From NCBI GenBank assembly GCA_025175895.1, contig CM045990.1:5642001-5706000 (forward strand): 64,000 nucleotides of DNA, written 5' to 3'. Origin of the DNA: Wurfbainia villosa (lineage: Eukaryota; Streptophyta; Magnoliopsida; Zingiberales; Zingiberaceae). Shown here piece by piece: positions 35,612 to 46,382 of the stretch. The number at the start of each line of letters is the position of its first letter. Positions within the stretch are counted from its first letter, which is position 1. The notes under the pieces are model-generated. The model saw only the letters and a program-made list of their open reading frames with translations. It did not search any database and had not been told where the DNA came from. The position numbers and the translations under genes were made by a program.

Positions 35612-36244
35612 ATGGATCTTCAAGAAAGATGGGGCGGGGACATCAATACTCCACCGCCATACGACCGAGAAGATTTTCCGGCATGGAGATCAAGAATGGA
35701 AAAATTCTTGATGATGAACATAGAGGATTGGTTCATCCTCATTGAAAGCTTTGAACCCCCTAGGGACAAGAAGGGAAAGGTCTTAAAATTGAAAAAGTGG
35801 ACCAAAGAGCAACGCCAAAAGCTCAAGACCGAAATTAAGGTAACAAAACTTTTGGAAGATTTAATTCCTAATGATGTTTTGTGCAAGCTAGGGGAGTACA
35901 CGTATGCCAAGGAGCTATGGAGGAGATTGGCAAAATTCCATGAGGAGAGCTCATCCTCAAGTGAAAGTGAGGAATCGGAAGTTGAGATGGAGTCAACTTC
36001 CGGATCGGAGCAAGAAGAAGAAGAAGATGTAGAATGCTCATCGGTTCAATCGGAAGAGGCCGAAGAAGCAAGCTCTTCCTCACAAGCAAGTAAGGATTCG
36101 GAAATTGAAGAGGAATCAACACCAATCCAAAAGTGGAAGAAGTCAAGAAGTATCCACTCTAGAATTGAGGGGAGGGAGTTAGACCTCATCCACTTCGGAG
36201 CAAGAGTCAAGTCAAGAAGAAGCTTCTACATCCGGTCAAGATGA
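35612..36244 (+). pseudogene. element G Gag N-terminal part, core deleted
   Basis: Starts MDLQERWGGDINTPPPYDRE with AWRSRMEKFLMMNIEDWFIL, resembling the first 100 residues of the F Gag (KKRMEVFFKTDFKILLIMEN). After YAKELWRRLAKFHE the F protein continues into its capsid core (AKLARRDVLRSQLSNIKLEK). G instead jumps straight to an acidic Ser/Glu tail (SSSSSESEESEVEMESTSG). The central core of about 130 residues is missing, so it may be unable to assemble particles by itself. ATG chosen because it follows the primer site by about 50 bases with no earlier open frame. Confidence 0.85.
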
Positions 36245-36321
36245 AGAAGCTCAAAATCTAACTCCGCACCTTCCACTACTCCTAGGTAACTCAAACACTA
36301 TAATTCAAAAAAAATAATATC

Positions 36322-37338
36322 ATGTGTTTTGAGTGTAGGGAATTAGGGCATTACAAGAGCAAATGCCCAAAGAAGATTAGCAAAACTCCTCCGGCACCAA
36401 AAGAAAATGAAAAGGTCAAGGATGCCGATGTCTCCACCAAGAAGAGCAAGGAGCACGTGGTAAGTGCAGGGACATTACCGGAGTCAATGCCTAAAAGGGG
36501 AGAAGAAAGGGAAAAAGGGAGCTTCACAAGTAGGGGGAGCTAAGGCAAACCCTAGGGTAACTTCTAACTTTGCTCCTTCTTCAATTTACAAACAAAAGCA
36601 TGCTTTTAATTCTCTTGCAATTGTACATGAAAAGCATGCTAAAAATAACAAACATCTTTGCTTAGGAGCTAAAAGTGTCCATTTTAGTAATAAGGAGAAA
36701 TTTGGGACTAATGTCCCTAGAAAACCATACCTAGGGAATCTATTAAGAAAATACAAGAACATCTAGGTTTTAACCCTAAATGGACTAGGCATATGCCTAG
36801 AAAGTCCCATGCCCATGATTTAAATCAAAATTCAAAAATTGGGCAATTAGAATTAGAGAATCAAGCCTTGAGGTCAAGGCTTGAAAAACTTGAAAATACC
36901 CTTAAAGTTATGCAAAATCAAATGCAAGGGTCAATTAGTCAAACGTCAAGGTCCAAAAGTCAAAGTCAACACCAAGGACCTAAGAGTCAAAGGTCAACCA
37001 AGGGCAAGAATGGTTTGGGTCACAAACCTAAGTCCAAGGTGACTTATCATAGTGTTCCATTTGACTATGGAATACTAACTAGGTCTAGGAAGACCAAGGT
37101 CAATAGGGAAGTCATCCCTAGAGTTGACCATGGTGTGTGCCTAGTGGCTAGGGTTTCTAGGAAACCTAGGGAGGCCACTAAGAAGGTTGCAAGGGGAGTC
37201 ACCCCTAGAGTCAACCATGGCAAGACCCAAATGACCAAGGCTAATAAGCCTAGGAGGGTCATTAGGAAGGTATCTAGGGAGGTTATCCCTAAGGAATACC
37301 TAATTAACCCTAGGAGCTCAAATAGGTTTTGTTCCTAA
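36322..37338 (+). pseudogene. element G Gag C-terminal part: zinc knuckle and coiled coil
   Basis: Three overlapping frames cover one former region. 36322-36543 has the knuckle CFECRELGHYKSKC. 36464-36766 has FNSLAIVHEKHAKNNKHLCL. 36793-37338 has a heptad-like LELENQALRSRLEKLENTLK, then a very basic tail. Sirevirus Gag proteins are known for a long C-terminal coiled-coil extension, and this order matches F. At least two frameshifts separate the pieces. Stop at 37336-37338. Confidence 0.82.
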
Positions 37339-39238
37339 GAGCGTGATTGATTCACGCTAAGATGGTTTAGGGTGTGCCAACCTTGATTGGATGAGTAGTT
37401 AACTCAACCATGGTAAGGGTGGCACTTTAGGATATTTTCAAGGTTATGGTTACCTTGGAAATACATTTGAGTCTTAATCCTAAAGGTTTTAGGATGTGCC
37501 AATATTACTTGAGAAGTTTGATAAAATGATCATTTTGGCACAATTTAGGTTTAGAGGTTAGTGTGCCATTTTGGGTTTTTGGCACACTTGGGAGAAAACT
37601 AGAAATATGGCAAAATATATTTAAGTATATCAAATGGCAATTAATATTAAAATTTAGGTATTATTATACCTATATATTTTATATGCCATGATTTGTTTGT
37701 CATATGCCATGACATGACATCATGTTTACTTTTATCATTTAAATGTCATGATCATGCTTAGGATTAAGTTTTTAAATGTCATGTGTTTTTAGATTTTATC
37801 ATATGCCATGACATCATGATCATTGGCCATGCTTAATTATTGCTATCTTTATGCCATGATCATTTCATGCATTAAATTGATTAAAATTGATTTAAGGACT
37901 ATGGCATGACTTGGAGTCCCAGTTATGAGGGAATCAAGTAGAGTTGCTTTAGAAAATGCATAAAACTCTAGATTAAGGAGAACAAAACCCACATCTCACA
38001 TCTAAGTGACATGTATGTGTATGTATACACCCTAAATACATGTGAGATGCTAGGATAATAGGTTAGGTTCAAGGTGCATCGGTAGTGCATCTAGATGAAC
38101 TCAAACTTATTTTAATTATCACCAAAAATCATAAGGAAAGCTAATATACAAGCTATGTATATTTAGCCAATAAATTATGGTCCAAGATAAGGTTTGAAAA
38201 CATTTTAAAATCATTTTGAAAAACCTTGGTGAAGTCTATCTTTCGATAGCAATCACCATTGATGAAGTTGATACAAAGTAGGGGCAAAACATTGTAAATT
38301 TCAATGTTCTTGAACTTTGTACCAATGTCACTATTTAATGGGTAAAATAATTTTCAAACATTTTTCACCCATTGTATTGGTCATAAGTATTATACGTATC
38401 AAATTTCGTGATTTTTCGATAAACGTATAATTATTTATGATTGTTTGAAATTCATTTCTGATAATCAAAATCGGATTTTGATTTATCGATCGCCTTGGTG
38501 GCGATCGATCGATGAGTATGGCGATGATCGTTATCTGACAGAGTCGATTGCCAAGGCTGATTTTTGGTTGACAATGTTTTTTTAACCCGAATTAAGCTAA
38601 GGTAAAGGTCCCAAAACACTCCTAACCCTAGGATATGCTTTGGGAAGCATTATGAAGGATGAAAATTCATTGGATATGGATTTGGAGAGGTGTTAGGTCA
38701 AAGTATCAAATTGAGGTGGTGGAAAGTTCAATGTTGAATTTCCAACCTTAATTTTGATGATTTAGAGTTCCTATTGGCTTAGGGACTCCCCAAGGACATT
38801 GTTGGTGCAATGGTCAAGGGGGAGCAAGCCTTTAGGGGGAGGTATCCATCTTGGGATGATGGATGTGTTTTTCTCCTTGAAAAGGAGAAGTTATGGGAAT
38901 GTATCATCAATGGGGAAATTGATGAGTTTTGATACCCAATTTGGAAATTGGGAGAGTGAATAGGATTGCCTCTCTTGAGTGATATGGGACTTATCACTAG
39001 GAAGATTGTAGGCATCCTAGGTATTTCTGGATCAAGGGGGAGATTGTAAGATCTCATTGGGACATGAGACATTGACCTCCTTGGAGAGATAACCTTTTTG
39101 CTATTTGTCAAAAAGGGGGAGAATGGTATCTGATACCAATGTTTGGAGAATGTTTGGGGGAGAACATTTGGGATAATTGGTAAAGGATTTGAGTTAGTAT
39201 TCTAACTCAATTATTTGTTTGGTTTTTGTCAAACATCA
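37339..39238 (+). other. element G 3' non-coding region
   Basis: About 1.9 kb without coding signal on either strand. It holds a conserved stem-loop (37992-38049) and, at 38815-39238, a cluster of GGGGGAG tracts. Confidence 0.85.
37992..38049 (+). other. conserved stem-loop in G 3' region
   Basis: CATCTCACAT (37992-38001) and ATGTGAGATG (38040-38049) are perfect inverted 10-mers with a 38-nt loop. A similar structure occurs in F (38-nt loop) and in I (46-nt loop), in each case downstream of the last coding region. Confidence 0.75.
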
Positions 39239-39251
39239 AAAAGGGGGAGAT
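38815..39251 (+). other. multiple polypurine tracts and the 3' tract of G
   Basis: Several purine tracts such as AAGGGGGAGCAAG, TAGGGGGAGG, AAGGGGGAGA and AAAAAGGGGGAGAATGG. The last, AAAAAGGGGGAGAT (39238-39251), abuts the 3' LTR. Repeated polypurine tracts before the 3' LTR are a reported Sirevirus feature. Confidence 0.8.
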
Positions 39252-40626
39252 TGTTGGTGCAATCGGCCCAGGTCACGATTGACCAGAACTCGAGTTTGAC
39301 TCGAGTGATGTTTTGATGTGTTTTGATGTTTCGACAAAAACATATGACAATGTAATTGTCATGGTAAAGTCCAAGCATGGGTCTTGGCATGGAAAGTCCA
39401 AGTCTTGAGTACTTGGCAAATGGAAAGTCCAAGCATTGTCTTGGCAATTGAGAAGTCCAACATGTGTTGGCAAATGGAAAGTCCAAGCTTGAGTCTTGGC
39501 GTTTGAAGTCCAAGGGGATTGATATTGGCTGCGTAAAGTCCAAGCGGGAGTCTTGGCAGCATAAGTCCAATGGTTGGCGGCGTAAAGTCCAAGCGGAGTC
39601 TTGGCGGCGTAAGTCCAATGTGCCTTGGCGGTGTAGACACCGTTAGCATGACATAGCCGATGGAAGCATCTGAAGGCTAGCGCGATGGATGAATAAGTCA
39701 TGGATGACTTGGAGGGATCTGAGAGGCGTGAGGCTGATGTAGATGGCTAGAAGGCTTAGGTCTAGGCTAAGGGTGGTCTAGCAAGTATGGGGGAACCATT
39801 CTTGGGCTAAAACCTCATGTGATGCCATGAGACCGAGTCAACTAGGGTTTGATTGCGGTTATGGCCTAGCGATCGACAGATGATGGGCTGACCGATGGCT
39901 CGAGCAATGATCGATCTTGTGATCACCGACCGGTGCTCGTGAATCCGCACGTATCGGAGTCGAGACTCGACTGGTCGAGTGAGTACTCCATCAGTCGACT
40001 GATGGTCACAATCAGTCGACTGATAGTAGTTCCGTTGGACTTATCCAGCGTGGAACTAGCCGTTGTCTCACGACAACAGTGGCATCAGTCGACTGATGGT
40101 CTCGATCAGTCGACTGATCGACTTTTTCCAGCACAGGTTGAAGCTATATATGGAGCTCGTGGTGGAGGAAAAAGTAATGGTTCTTTGAGGCGATTTGGGG
40201 CGAGTTGCTGCTGCAATTCAGGGTCTCCAAGTGCTACTCGATCAACCAAGTGATCAAGCATTCAAAGAGCATTTGTAAAGTGTTTCCTTTACTTGTATTG
40301 TTTTATATTTCACTATATTGCTTGTATTCATCTGATTATTGTTGTAATCATATTGTATGAGGTTTCTCCACCTCCGGATTGTTCCGAGAAGGAGTTATTT
40401 GATAGTGGTGTGTGATTGGCATCGCTAGGGCTCATTTGAGCCCGATCCGTGGAGTAGGAACCGTGCGGTTCCGAACCACGTTATATACTCGTGTTAGCGT
40501 GTTGTGTTTTCATTATTGTTATTGTATTATCTATATTCCGCTGCGCTAACGAATTTGTAGACACAACCGCGATTGAATTCCATTGACGCTAATCACCCCC
40601 CCTCTAGCGTTACAAAGGTCCTAACA
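39252..40626 (+). repeat. element G 3' LTR
   Basis: 1375 bp, TGTTGGTGC...GTCCTAACA, followed by TCATG. It differs sharply from the 5' LTR only at about 39815-40030. Confidence 0.94.
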
Positions 40627-40631
40627 TCATG

Positions 40632-41851
40632 TACTTAAGAATATTCTTGACTCCTATCCAATGACGCTCACCTGGATCTGGATAGTATCTACTCATCATG
40701 CTCAAAGCATACAAGACATCAGGACGAGTACACAGCATGACATACATGATAGATCCTATAGCAGATGCATAAGGGATCTTATCCATGCGGTCTCTCTCCT
40801 CTCTAGAAGAGGGACTTTGAGTCTTCGAAAGACTCACACCATGTGACATCAACAGAAGTCCCTTCTTGGAATTCTGCATGGAAAACCGTAGTAATACCGT
40901 GTCAATGTATGTACTCAGACTTAGGCCAAGCAATCTCTTAGATCTATCTCTATAGATCTTGATGCCTAGAATACAAGTTGCTTCACCTAAGTCCTTCATT
41001 GAGAAGCATGTCCCCAGCCAAGTCTTCATAGACTGTAGCGAAGGGATGTCATTCCCAATGAGTAGTATGTCATCCACATACAATACAAGGAAGACAATTG
41101 TATTCCCACTAACCCTCTTGTAGACACAGGGTTCATCTTCATTCTTGATGAAACCAAACTGTTTGATCGCATCATCGAATCGAAGATTCCAGCTCCGAGA
41201 AGCTTGCTTTAGCCCATAAATGGACCTTTGCAGCTTGCATACTTTCCGATATCGTGGATCTACAAAACCCTCAGGTTGTGTCATGTACACATCCTCGAGC
41301 AAGTTTCCATTCAGAAATATAGTTTTGACATCCATCTGCTAGATCTTATAATCGTGGTATGCTGCAATAGCAAGCATGATCCGAATGGACTTAAACATCG
41401 CCACTGGAGAAAAGGTTTCATCATAGTCAATACCATGAATTTTCTTGAAACCTTTAGCCACCAATCGACCCTTATAGGTATGCATAAGTCCATCCATGTC
41501 AGTCTTTCTCTTAAAGACCCACTTACACCCAATGGGTTTGACCCTTTCACGTGGATCAACCAAAGTCCATACTTGGTTGGTGTACATGGATTCCATCTCG
41601 GATCTCATGGCCTCTAGCCATTTCTTAGAATCTGGGCTAATCATAGCTTCCTGATAGGAGGTAGGCTCATTTTCAATGAGCATAATGTCATCATGGTCAA
41701 ACAAGAGAAATGAGTATCTCTCAGGCTGACGACGTACCCTATCAGACCTGCGAAGAGGTAGGTCTACTTGAACAGGTGGTTGTTCCATAACTCTTTGTGT
41801 AACAATCTCATCACCCACAAGACTTTGTGGTTCCTGTTCAACCTCCATCAA
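40632..41851 (-). pseudogene. copia E reverse transcriptase and start of RNase H
   Basis: RT is nearly intact. Frame 41851-41339 has WLEAMRSEMESMYTNQVW, GCKWVFKRKTDMDGLMHTYK and ETFSPVAMFKSIRIMLAIAA. A single TAG (41336-41338) replaces Trp before QMDVKT. Frame 41335 onward has GNLLEDVYMTQPEGF, SIYGLKQASRSWNLRFDDAI and the catalytic VLYVDDILLIGND, then YASAIGSIMYVMLCTRPDVL. It runs into element G after VKNILKY, where RNase H is severed. B has the matching uninterrupted sequence. Confidence 0.93.
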
Positions 41852-42780
41852 GGCCTCAGTGCTATGGTCCTTCTCTTGAATTTCTTCAAGATCGAATGTA
41901 CTCCCACTAGTTTTTCTAGAAAAACCCTAGTCTTTGCCCCAAACACTTTGTGCTGACTAGGAATGTAGAAGTAATATCCCTTAGTCTCCTTGGGATATCC
42001 AACAAAATAGCACTTATCGGATTTGGGTCCCAGTTTGTCGAAGACTTGACGTCGAACGTAAGCCTCACAACCCCAAATCCTCATGAAAGACATCTTGGGA
42101 TTTCTCCCTGTCCATATCGTATATGGTGTCTTTATCACAACCTTGGATGGTACATGGTTAAGTGTGAAGGTTGTTGTGTCTAAAGCATATCCCCAAAAGG
42201 ATATAGGAAGATCTGTGTGACTCATCATAGATCGTACCATATCTAATAGGGTACGATACCTCCTTTCGGATACACCATTCCACTGTGGTGTTCCAGGAAA
42301 AGTGAGTTGGGATAGAATCTCACACTCAACTAGATAGTCACGAAACTCATGGCTAAGGTATTCACCACCTCGATCTGATCGAAGTATCTTAATACTCTTG
42401 TCAAGCTGGTTTTGTACTTCATTCATGAATTCTTTAAACTTTTCAAAGGATTCTGATTTATGTGTCATGAGATACACATAACCATATCTACTGAAGTCAT
42501 CAATAAATGTAATGAAGTACCTGTAACCACCTCTAGCAGCAACATTGAAAGGGCCACATACATCACTATGTATAAGTCCTAACAAGTCTATTGCTCTTTC
42601 ACTGTGTCCACTAAAGGGAGTCTTGGTCATCTTGCCTAAAAGGCAAGACTTGCATGTCTCATATGATTCAAAATCAAATGAGTCTAGCAGTCAATCCTTA
42701 TGGAGCTGAGATAAGCGGCTCTCATTTATGTGACCTAAGCGACAATGCCAGAGATAGGTTTGGTTCAACTCATTTGACTA
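41848..42780 (-). pseudogene. copia E integrase
   Basis: Frame 42630-41848 covers the whole core: LIHSDVCGPFNVAARGG, FIDDFSRYGYVYLM, ILRSDRGGEYLSHEF and GVSERRYRTLLDMVR. The D, D, E catalytic residues are present. The C-terminal part has MRIWGCEAYVRRQVF and YFVGYPKETKGYYFY. Upstream at 42780-42640 the finger YLWHCRLGHI is readable, but two stops (a TAG after KRF and a TGA after HKD) cut it off. Best preserved integrase in the window. Confidence 0.92.
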
Positions 42781-43431
42781 GAACCTTTTGGTACTTATAT
42801 TATAGATGGGGCTCTCTAAGTCTAGAAAGTAGAGTTCATTCATTAGAGGTGCACTACAATAAAACATATCATTTAAATAAACTGAACAACATTTGTTCTT
42901 TATTATAAATGTAAATCCTTTCTTGTCCAAACAAGAAACCGAAATTATGTTCTTAGTTAAAGCAGGCACATAACAACATTCATCTAGTTCTTGTACAAGC
43001 TCAGTGGGCAGAGATAGATCATAAGTTCCTACAGCAACAGCAGCAACTCTTGCTCCATTGCCTACTCGTAGGTCCACCTTGCCCTTTGTCAATGTCGTGT
43101 TATTTCTCAGTGTCTGCACATTGGTACAAATGTGAGATCCACATCCGGTATCTAATACCCATGATGAAGAAATAGATAGATTGACTTCTATAACATTTAT
43201 ACCTGAAGTAGAAGTCTCACTTCTCTTCTTCTTAAGATCTTCCAGGTAAGCTTTGCAATTGCGCTTCCAGTGTCCAGCTTCCTTGCAGTGGTAGCAAGCC
43301 CCTTCTTTGGCCACCCCTCCTTTGGATTTCAGTTCTTTGTCTTTACCCTTGGCTTGGGACTTTCCTTTACCTTTAGGCTTTCCCCTGCCTTTCTTCTTTT
43401 GCACCATCAAAATGGAGTCAGATTTTCCATT
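42778..43431 (-). pseudogene. copia E Gag zinc knuckle and protease
   Basis: One continuous frame reads KSDSILMVQKKKGRGKPKGK, then the knuckle CYHCKEAGHWKRNCKAY, then the protease with SSSWVLDTGCGSHICTN (Asp-Thr-Gly active site) and NIISVSCLDKKGFTFIIKN, and ends at ISTKRF before a stop. Protease looks intact. It lies left of F; the Gag N-terminus is right of F at 47605. By comparison with B, about 100 bases of Gag may be missing at the F junction. Confidence 0.9.
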
Positions 43432-43452
43432 TACATATTGATCCCCTACAAG

Positions 43453-43465
43453 TGGTATCAGAGCC
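43453..43465 (+). other. element F primer binding site
   Basis: TGGTATCAGAGCC right after the LTR scrap, for initiator tRNA-Met. Confidence 0.92.
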
Positions 43466-43513
43466 AAGTCGCTTGTCGAGGACTAACCGCCGTAACAAGC
43501 ACTTCATCAAGAG

Positions 43514-45235
43514 ATGACCGGCTCGAACATTCATCCGCCGAAGTTCGAAGGGGAATTCGCTTGGTGGAAGAAGCGAATGGAGGTATTTTTCAAAACTGAT
43601 TTCAAAATTCTATTAATTATGGAAAATGGTTTCGAAATGCCTAGGAATGAAGAAGGGGAGCCATTAGAAAAATCAAGGTGGAGCAAGAGGCAAAGGGAGG
43701 AGTACTTGGCAAACTCAAAAGCCAAACATCACCTCTACAACGTACTCCCCCAACAAGAAGTCAACCGGATAGGAGAGTGTGCTAGCGCCAAAGAGATGTG
43801 GGAGAAGCTCATAGAGATTCATGAAGGCACATCCGAGGCCAAGCTAGCGAGGAGAGATGTCCTTCGCTCCCAACTATCCAATATCAAACTCGAAAAGGGA
43901 GAGAAGGTAAAATCCCTACACTATAGGTTTAAGGAAATTCTAACCGGTTTGACAAGTGTAGGGAAAAAGCTTTCGAACCGGGATATGGCAATAAAGGCTA
44001 TAGATGCCTTTCCCCGGTCCTCAAGATGGAGCTCTATGGTGGATTCTTTCTACATCTCCAAGAACCTAGAAGTTAGCACCTTGGAGGAATTTTTCTCAAC
44101 CATAGAGCTCCACGAAACAAAGCTCGAAGGAGTAATAGAAGAGCCAAGACTTCAACCTTTAAGAGGAGTAGCCTTGATGGCAAACAAGGGGAAGAAGAAG
44201 ATGGAGACTCTCTCCTCCTCCAACGAAGCATCCTCCTCCTCCATGGATAGCATGGAATAAGCATACATGGTAAGGAAGGTAAGGCGTTCTTTGAAAAATT
44301 TTAAATTTAATAAATCAAATGATAGGAGGAGAAGACCAAGGGGGAAGGTGATTTGTTATAATTGCCAAGGAGAGGGGCACATAAGGGACAATTGTCCCCT
44401 CTTGAACAAGAGCAAAGAGGAGAGGAAAAAGAAAGAAGAAAATAAGAAGAAGAAGGGGAGCAAGAAGAAGGAAGAAGAGAAGAAGGCCAAAGAAAAAGGG
44501 AAGGCCAAGGCACTAAAAGCAAGGGCATGGGATGACCCCTCTTCATCATCTTCATCATCATCGGAAGAGGAGAATGCTTTTGTCACCAACCTAGCTTTGA
44601 TGGCCTTTGACGATCTAGACTCCTCCTCCGAAAATGAAGAAGCAAGCTCAAGTGAGGAGAGCTCAAGTGAAGGGGGAGCTTCTTCTACATCCTCATCATT
44701 GGGAGAGGATTTGGTAAGTGAGGTAACAAATCTTTCCCACAAGAAAGTTATGTCAATTATTTCTAGCCTCACTAAGGACTTGTTTAGAGCAAAGAAAAAA
44801 AATAAATACATGCTAGATCAAATTAAGGACTTATAAGAAAAATTAGAAAAAGCATGCTTAAATATTAATGATAATATTTCTTCTAGCCTAAATGATGCAT
44901 GCTCACATGATTATATGTCTTTTAATGTTAGTGATGCATGTATGGATGAAAATAGGGCTTTAAGGGAAAAGGTAGACCACTTGACCAAGGCCTTAGAAAA
45001 ATTCACTATTGGCTCCAACACCCTTAACATGATTATAGGGAGCCAAAGAGTAAGTTTCAATAAGAAAGGCCTAGGATATAAGGAAAAGAAAAATAAAAAG
45101 GCCTATAAATACTTAATTGCTAGGGGTCAAGACAAAAAGAAGGTAATAGCTAGAAAATGGATCCCTAAGGGGTATTTAGTGAACCCCATAGGCAAGAATT
45201 TGTTTTGGGTTCCTAAATCCATCCTAAAGAGTTAG
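43514..45235 (+). pseudogene. element F Gag, one frame with two in-frame stops
   Basis: About 573 codons in one frame, interrupted only by TAA at 44258-44260 and 44834-44836. Domains in order: the N-terminal Gag region (MTGSNIHPPKFEGEFAWWKK); the capsid-like core (ECASAKEMWEKLIEIHEGTS, SNIKLEKGEKVKSLHYRFKE, TLEEFFSTIELHETKLEG); a zinc knuckle CYNCQGEGHIRDNC at about 44355-44396; a Lys/Glu-rich stretch; a Ser/Glu-acidic stretch (SSSSSSSEEENAFVTN); a coiled-coil-like DENRALREKVDHLTKALEKF; and a conserved basic C-terminus ending FWVPKSILKS. This is the full Sirevirus-like Gag layout. The start was chosen as the first ATG after the primer site. Confidence 0.9.
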
Positions 45236-46382
45236 GAAAACCCTAGGATAGTCAACCATATGAAATTTACCTATATCATATTTTTGGTTGACTTAGGATG
45301 GCGGGACTAAGTTTTTGAGATAGTGTTGGGTGATGATAATGCACCCATAACTAGATAAATCATGCTTTAGGTGATATTTGCCTTATTATCATGATGTAAT
45401 ACCTAATGCATGACCACAATTTGATGAATACATTTGTTTCATGATCATAATGTAAAATCAATTCATATATGTTTTTATGATCATGTGGTATGTTAGGATG
45501 ATACTTAACCTTGTATAGAATTGCATGAAAATAATGGTTAAGTATATACAAATACCTTTAGGATACATCTCACACTCACCATAGGCTACCTTGATTGAAA
45601 ACTTAGCATGAGTGAGATGTTAGGATGATACAAATGTCCACTAATGCCTATGGCATTTAGATGGTCATTTAAGGTATCAAAATAGCAATAATAGACCAAT
45701 CATGGGGAAGGCTTATGTTTAATTCATAGACATAATGCCCAAAGATCCTGGTTGGATATTTCATATGTTTTCAAAACAATTTCTTACTTTAAAATCTATG
45801 TGTTCATGTTTTGAAACAATTTAAAGAAAAATTAGGTGTTAAACTTGATACTAACTTGATCAAAAACCTAGTTACTTTTGAAACTTTTGGATTTTTGGTA
45901 AATACTTGAAAATATAATTATTTTTCATGGACAACTATTTTTCATTGATAAATATACTTACAAGAAATATGTTCCCCAAAATTCATGATTTTTTGAATTT
46001 TATAGATTTTCTAATACATTTTTGAAATCCACCCTGAAAACTTGAAAACCCCGAAATCAGTGTGCGATCAGTAGTACGTGCCGATCGGTAGTCCGAGCGG
46101 TCGATCGTCGATAACATGTATCCAATTTTAAGGCATGTTTTGGTTTTTGTTTCCCTCTAAACTTGATACCATGCTTAGATAAACTTTGTTTAATATTTTT
46201 GATGGTGTCAAAGGGGGGGAAATATATTTGTTTAAGTAAGGGAGAATTATATTTAGGGGGAGTTTCATGTATTAAGGGGGAAAGTTGCTAATCATGTTAT
46301 TTACATGCTTTCTTACCTTAATAGTTTTATCAAATGTTTTACCTAACTTAAATGGATTGTCACACATCAAAAAGAGGGAGAT
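45236..46382 (+). other. element F 3' non-coding region with stem-loop and polypurine tracts
   Basis: No coding signal. A stem-loop has arms ACATCTCAC (45565-45573) and GTGAGATGT (45612-45620) with a 38-nt loop. Several purine tracts follow (AAAGGGGGGGAAA at 46211, TTAGGGGGAG at 46256, AAGGGGGAAAG at 46277). The final AAAAAGAGGGAGAT abuts the LTR at 46383. Confidence 0.8.

Larger units (their letters stand above)
34145..40626 (+). mobile_element. element G, Sirevirus-like non-autonomous gag element
   Basis: 6482 bp with LTRs 34145-35542 and 39252-40626, TSD TCATG at 34140-34144 and 40627-40631, a primer site and a polypurine tract. The only coding capacity found is a damaged Gag. From 37339 to 39238 there is nothing resembling protease, integrase, RT or RNase H. 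The structure fits what has been called TR-GAG (terminal repeats with gag only). It needs enzymes supplied in trans. It lies in RNase H of E and is the most deeply nested element. Confidence 0.93.

Noticed and set aside
44307..44811. Minus-strand ORFs rich in Ser, Phe and Leu
   Set aside because: Antisense of the Lys/Glu- and Ser-rich part of F Gag.
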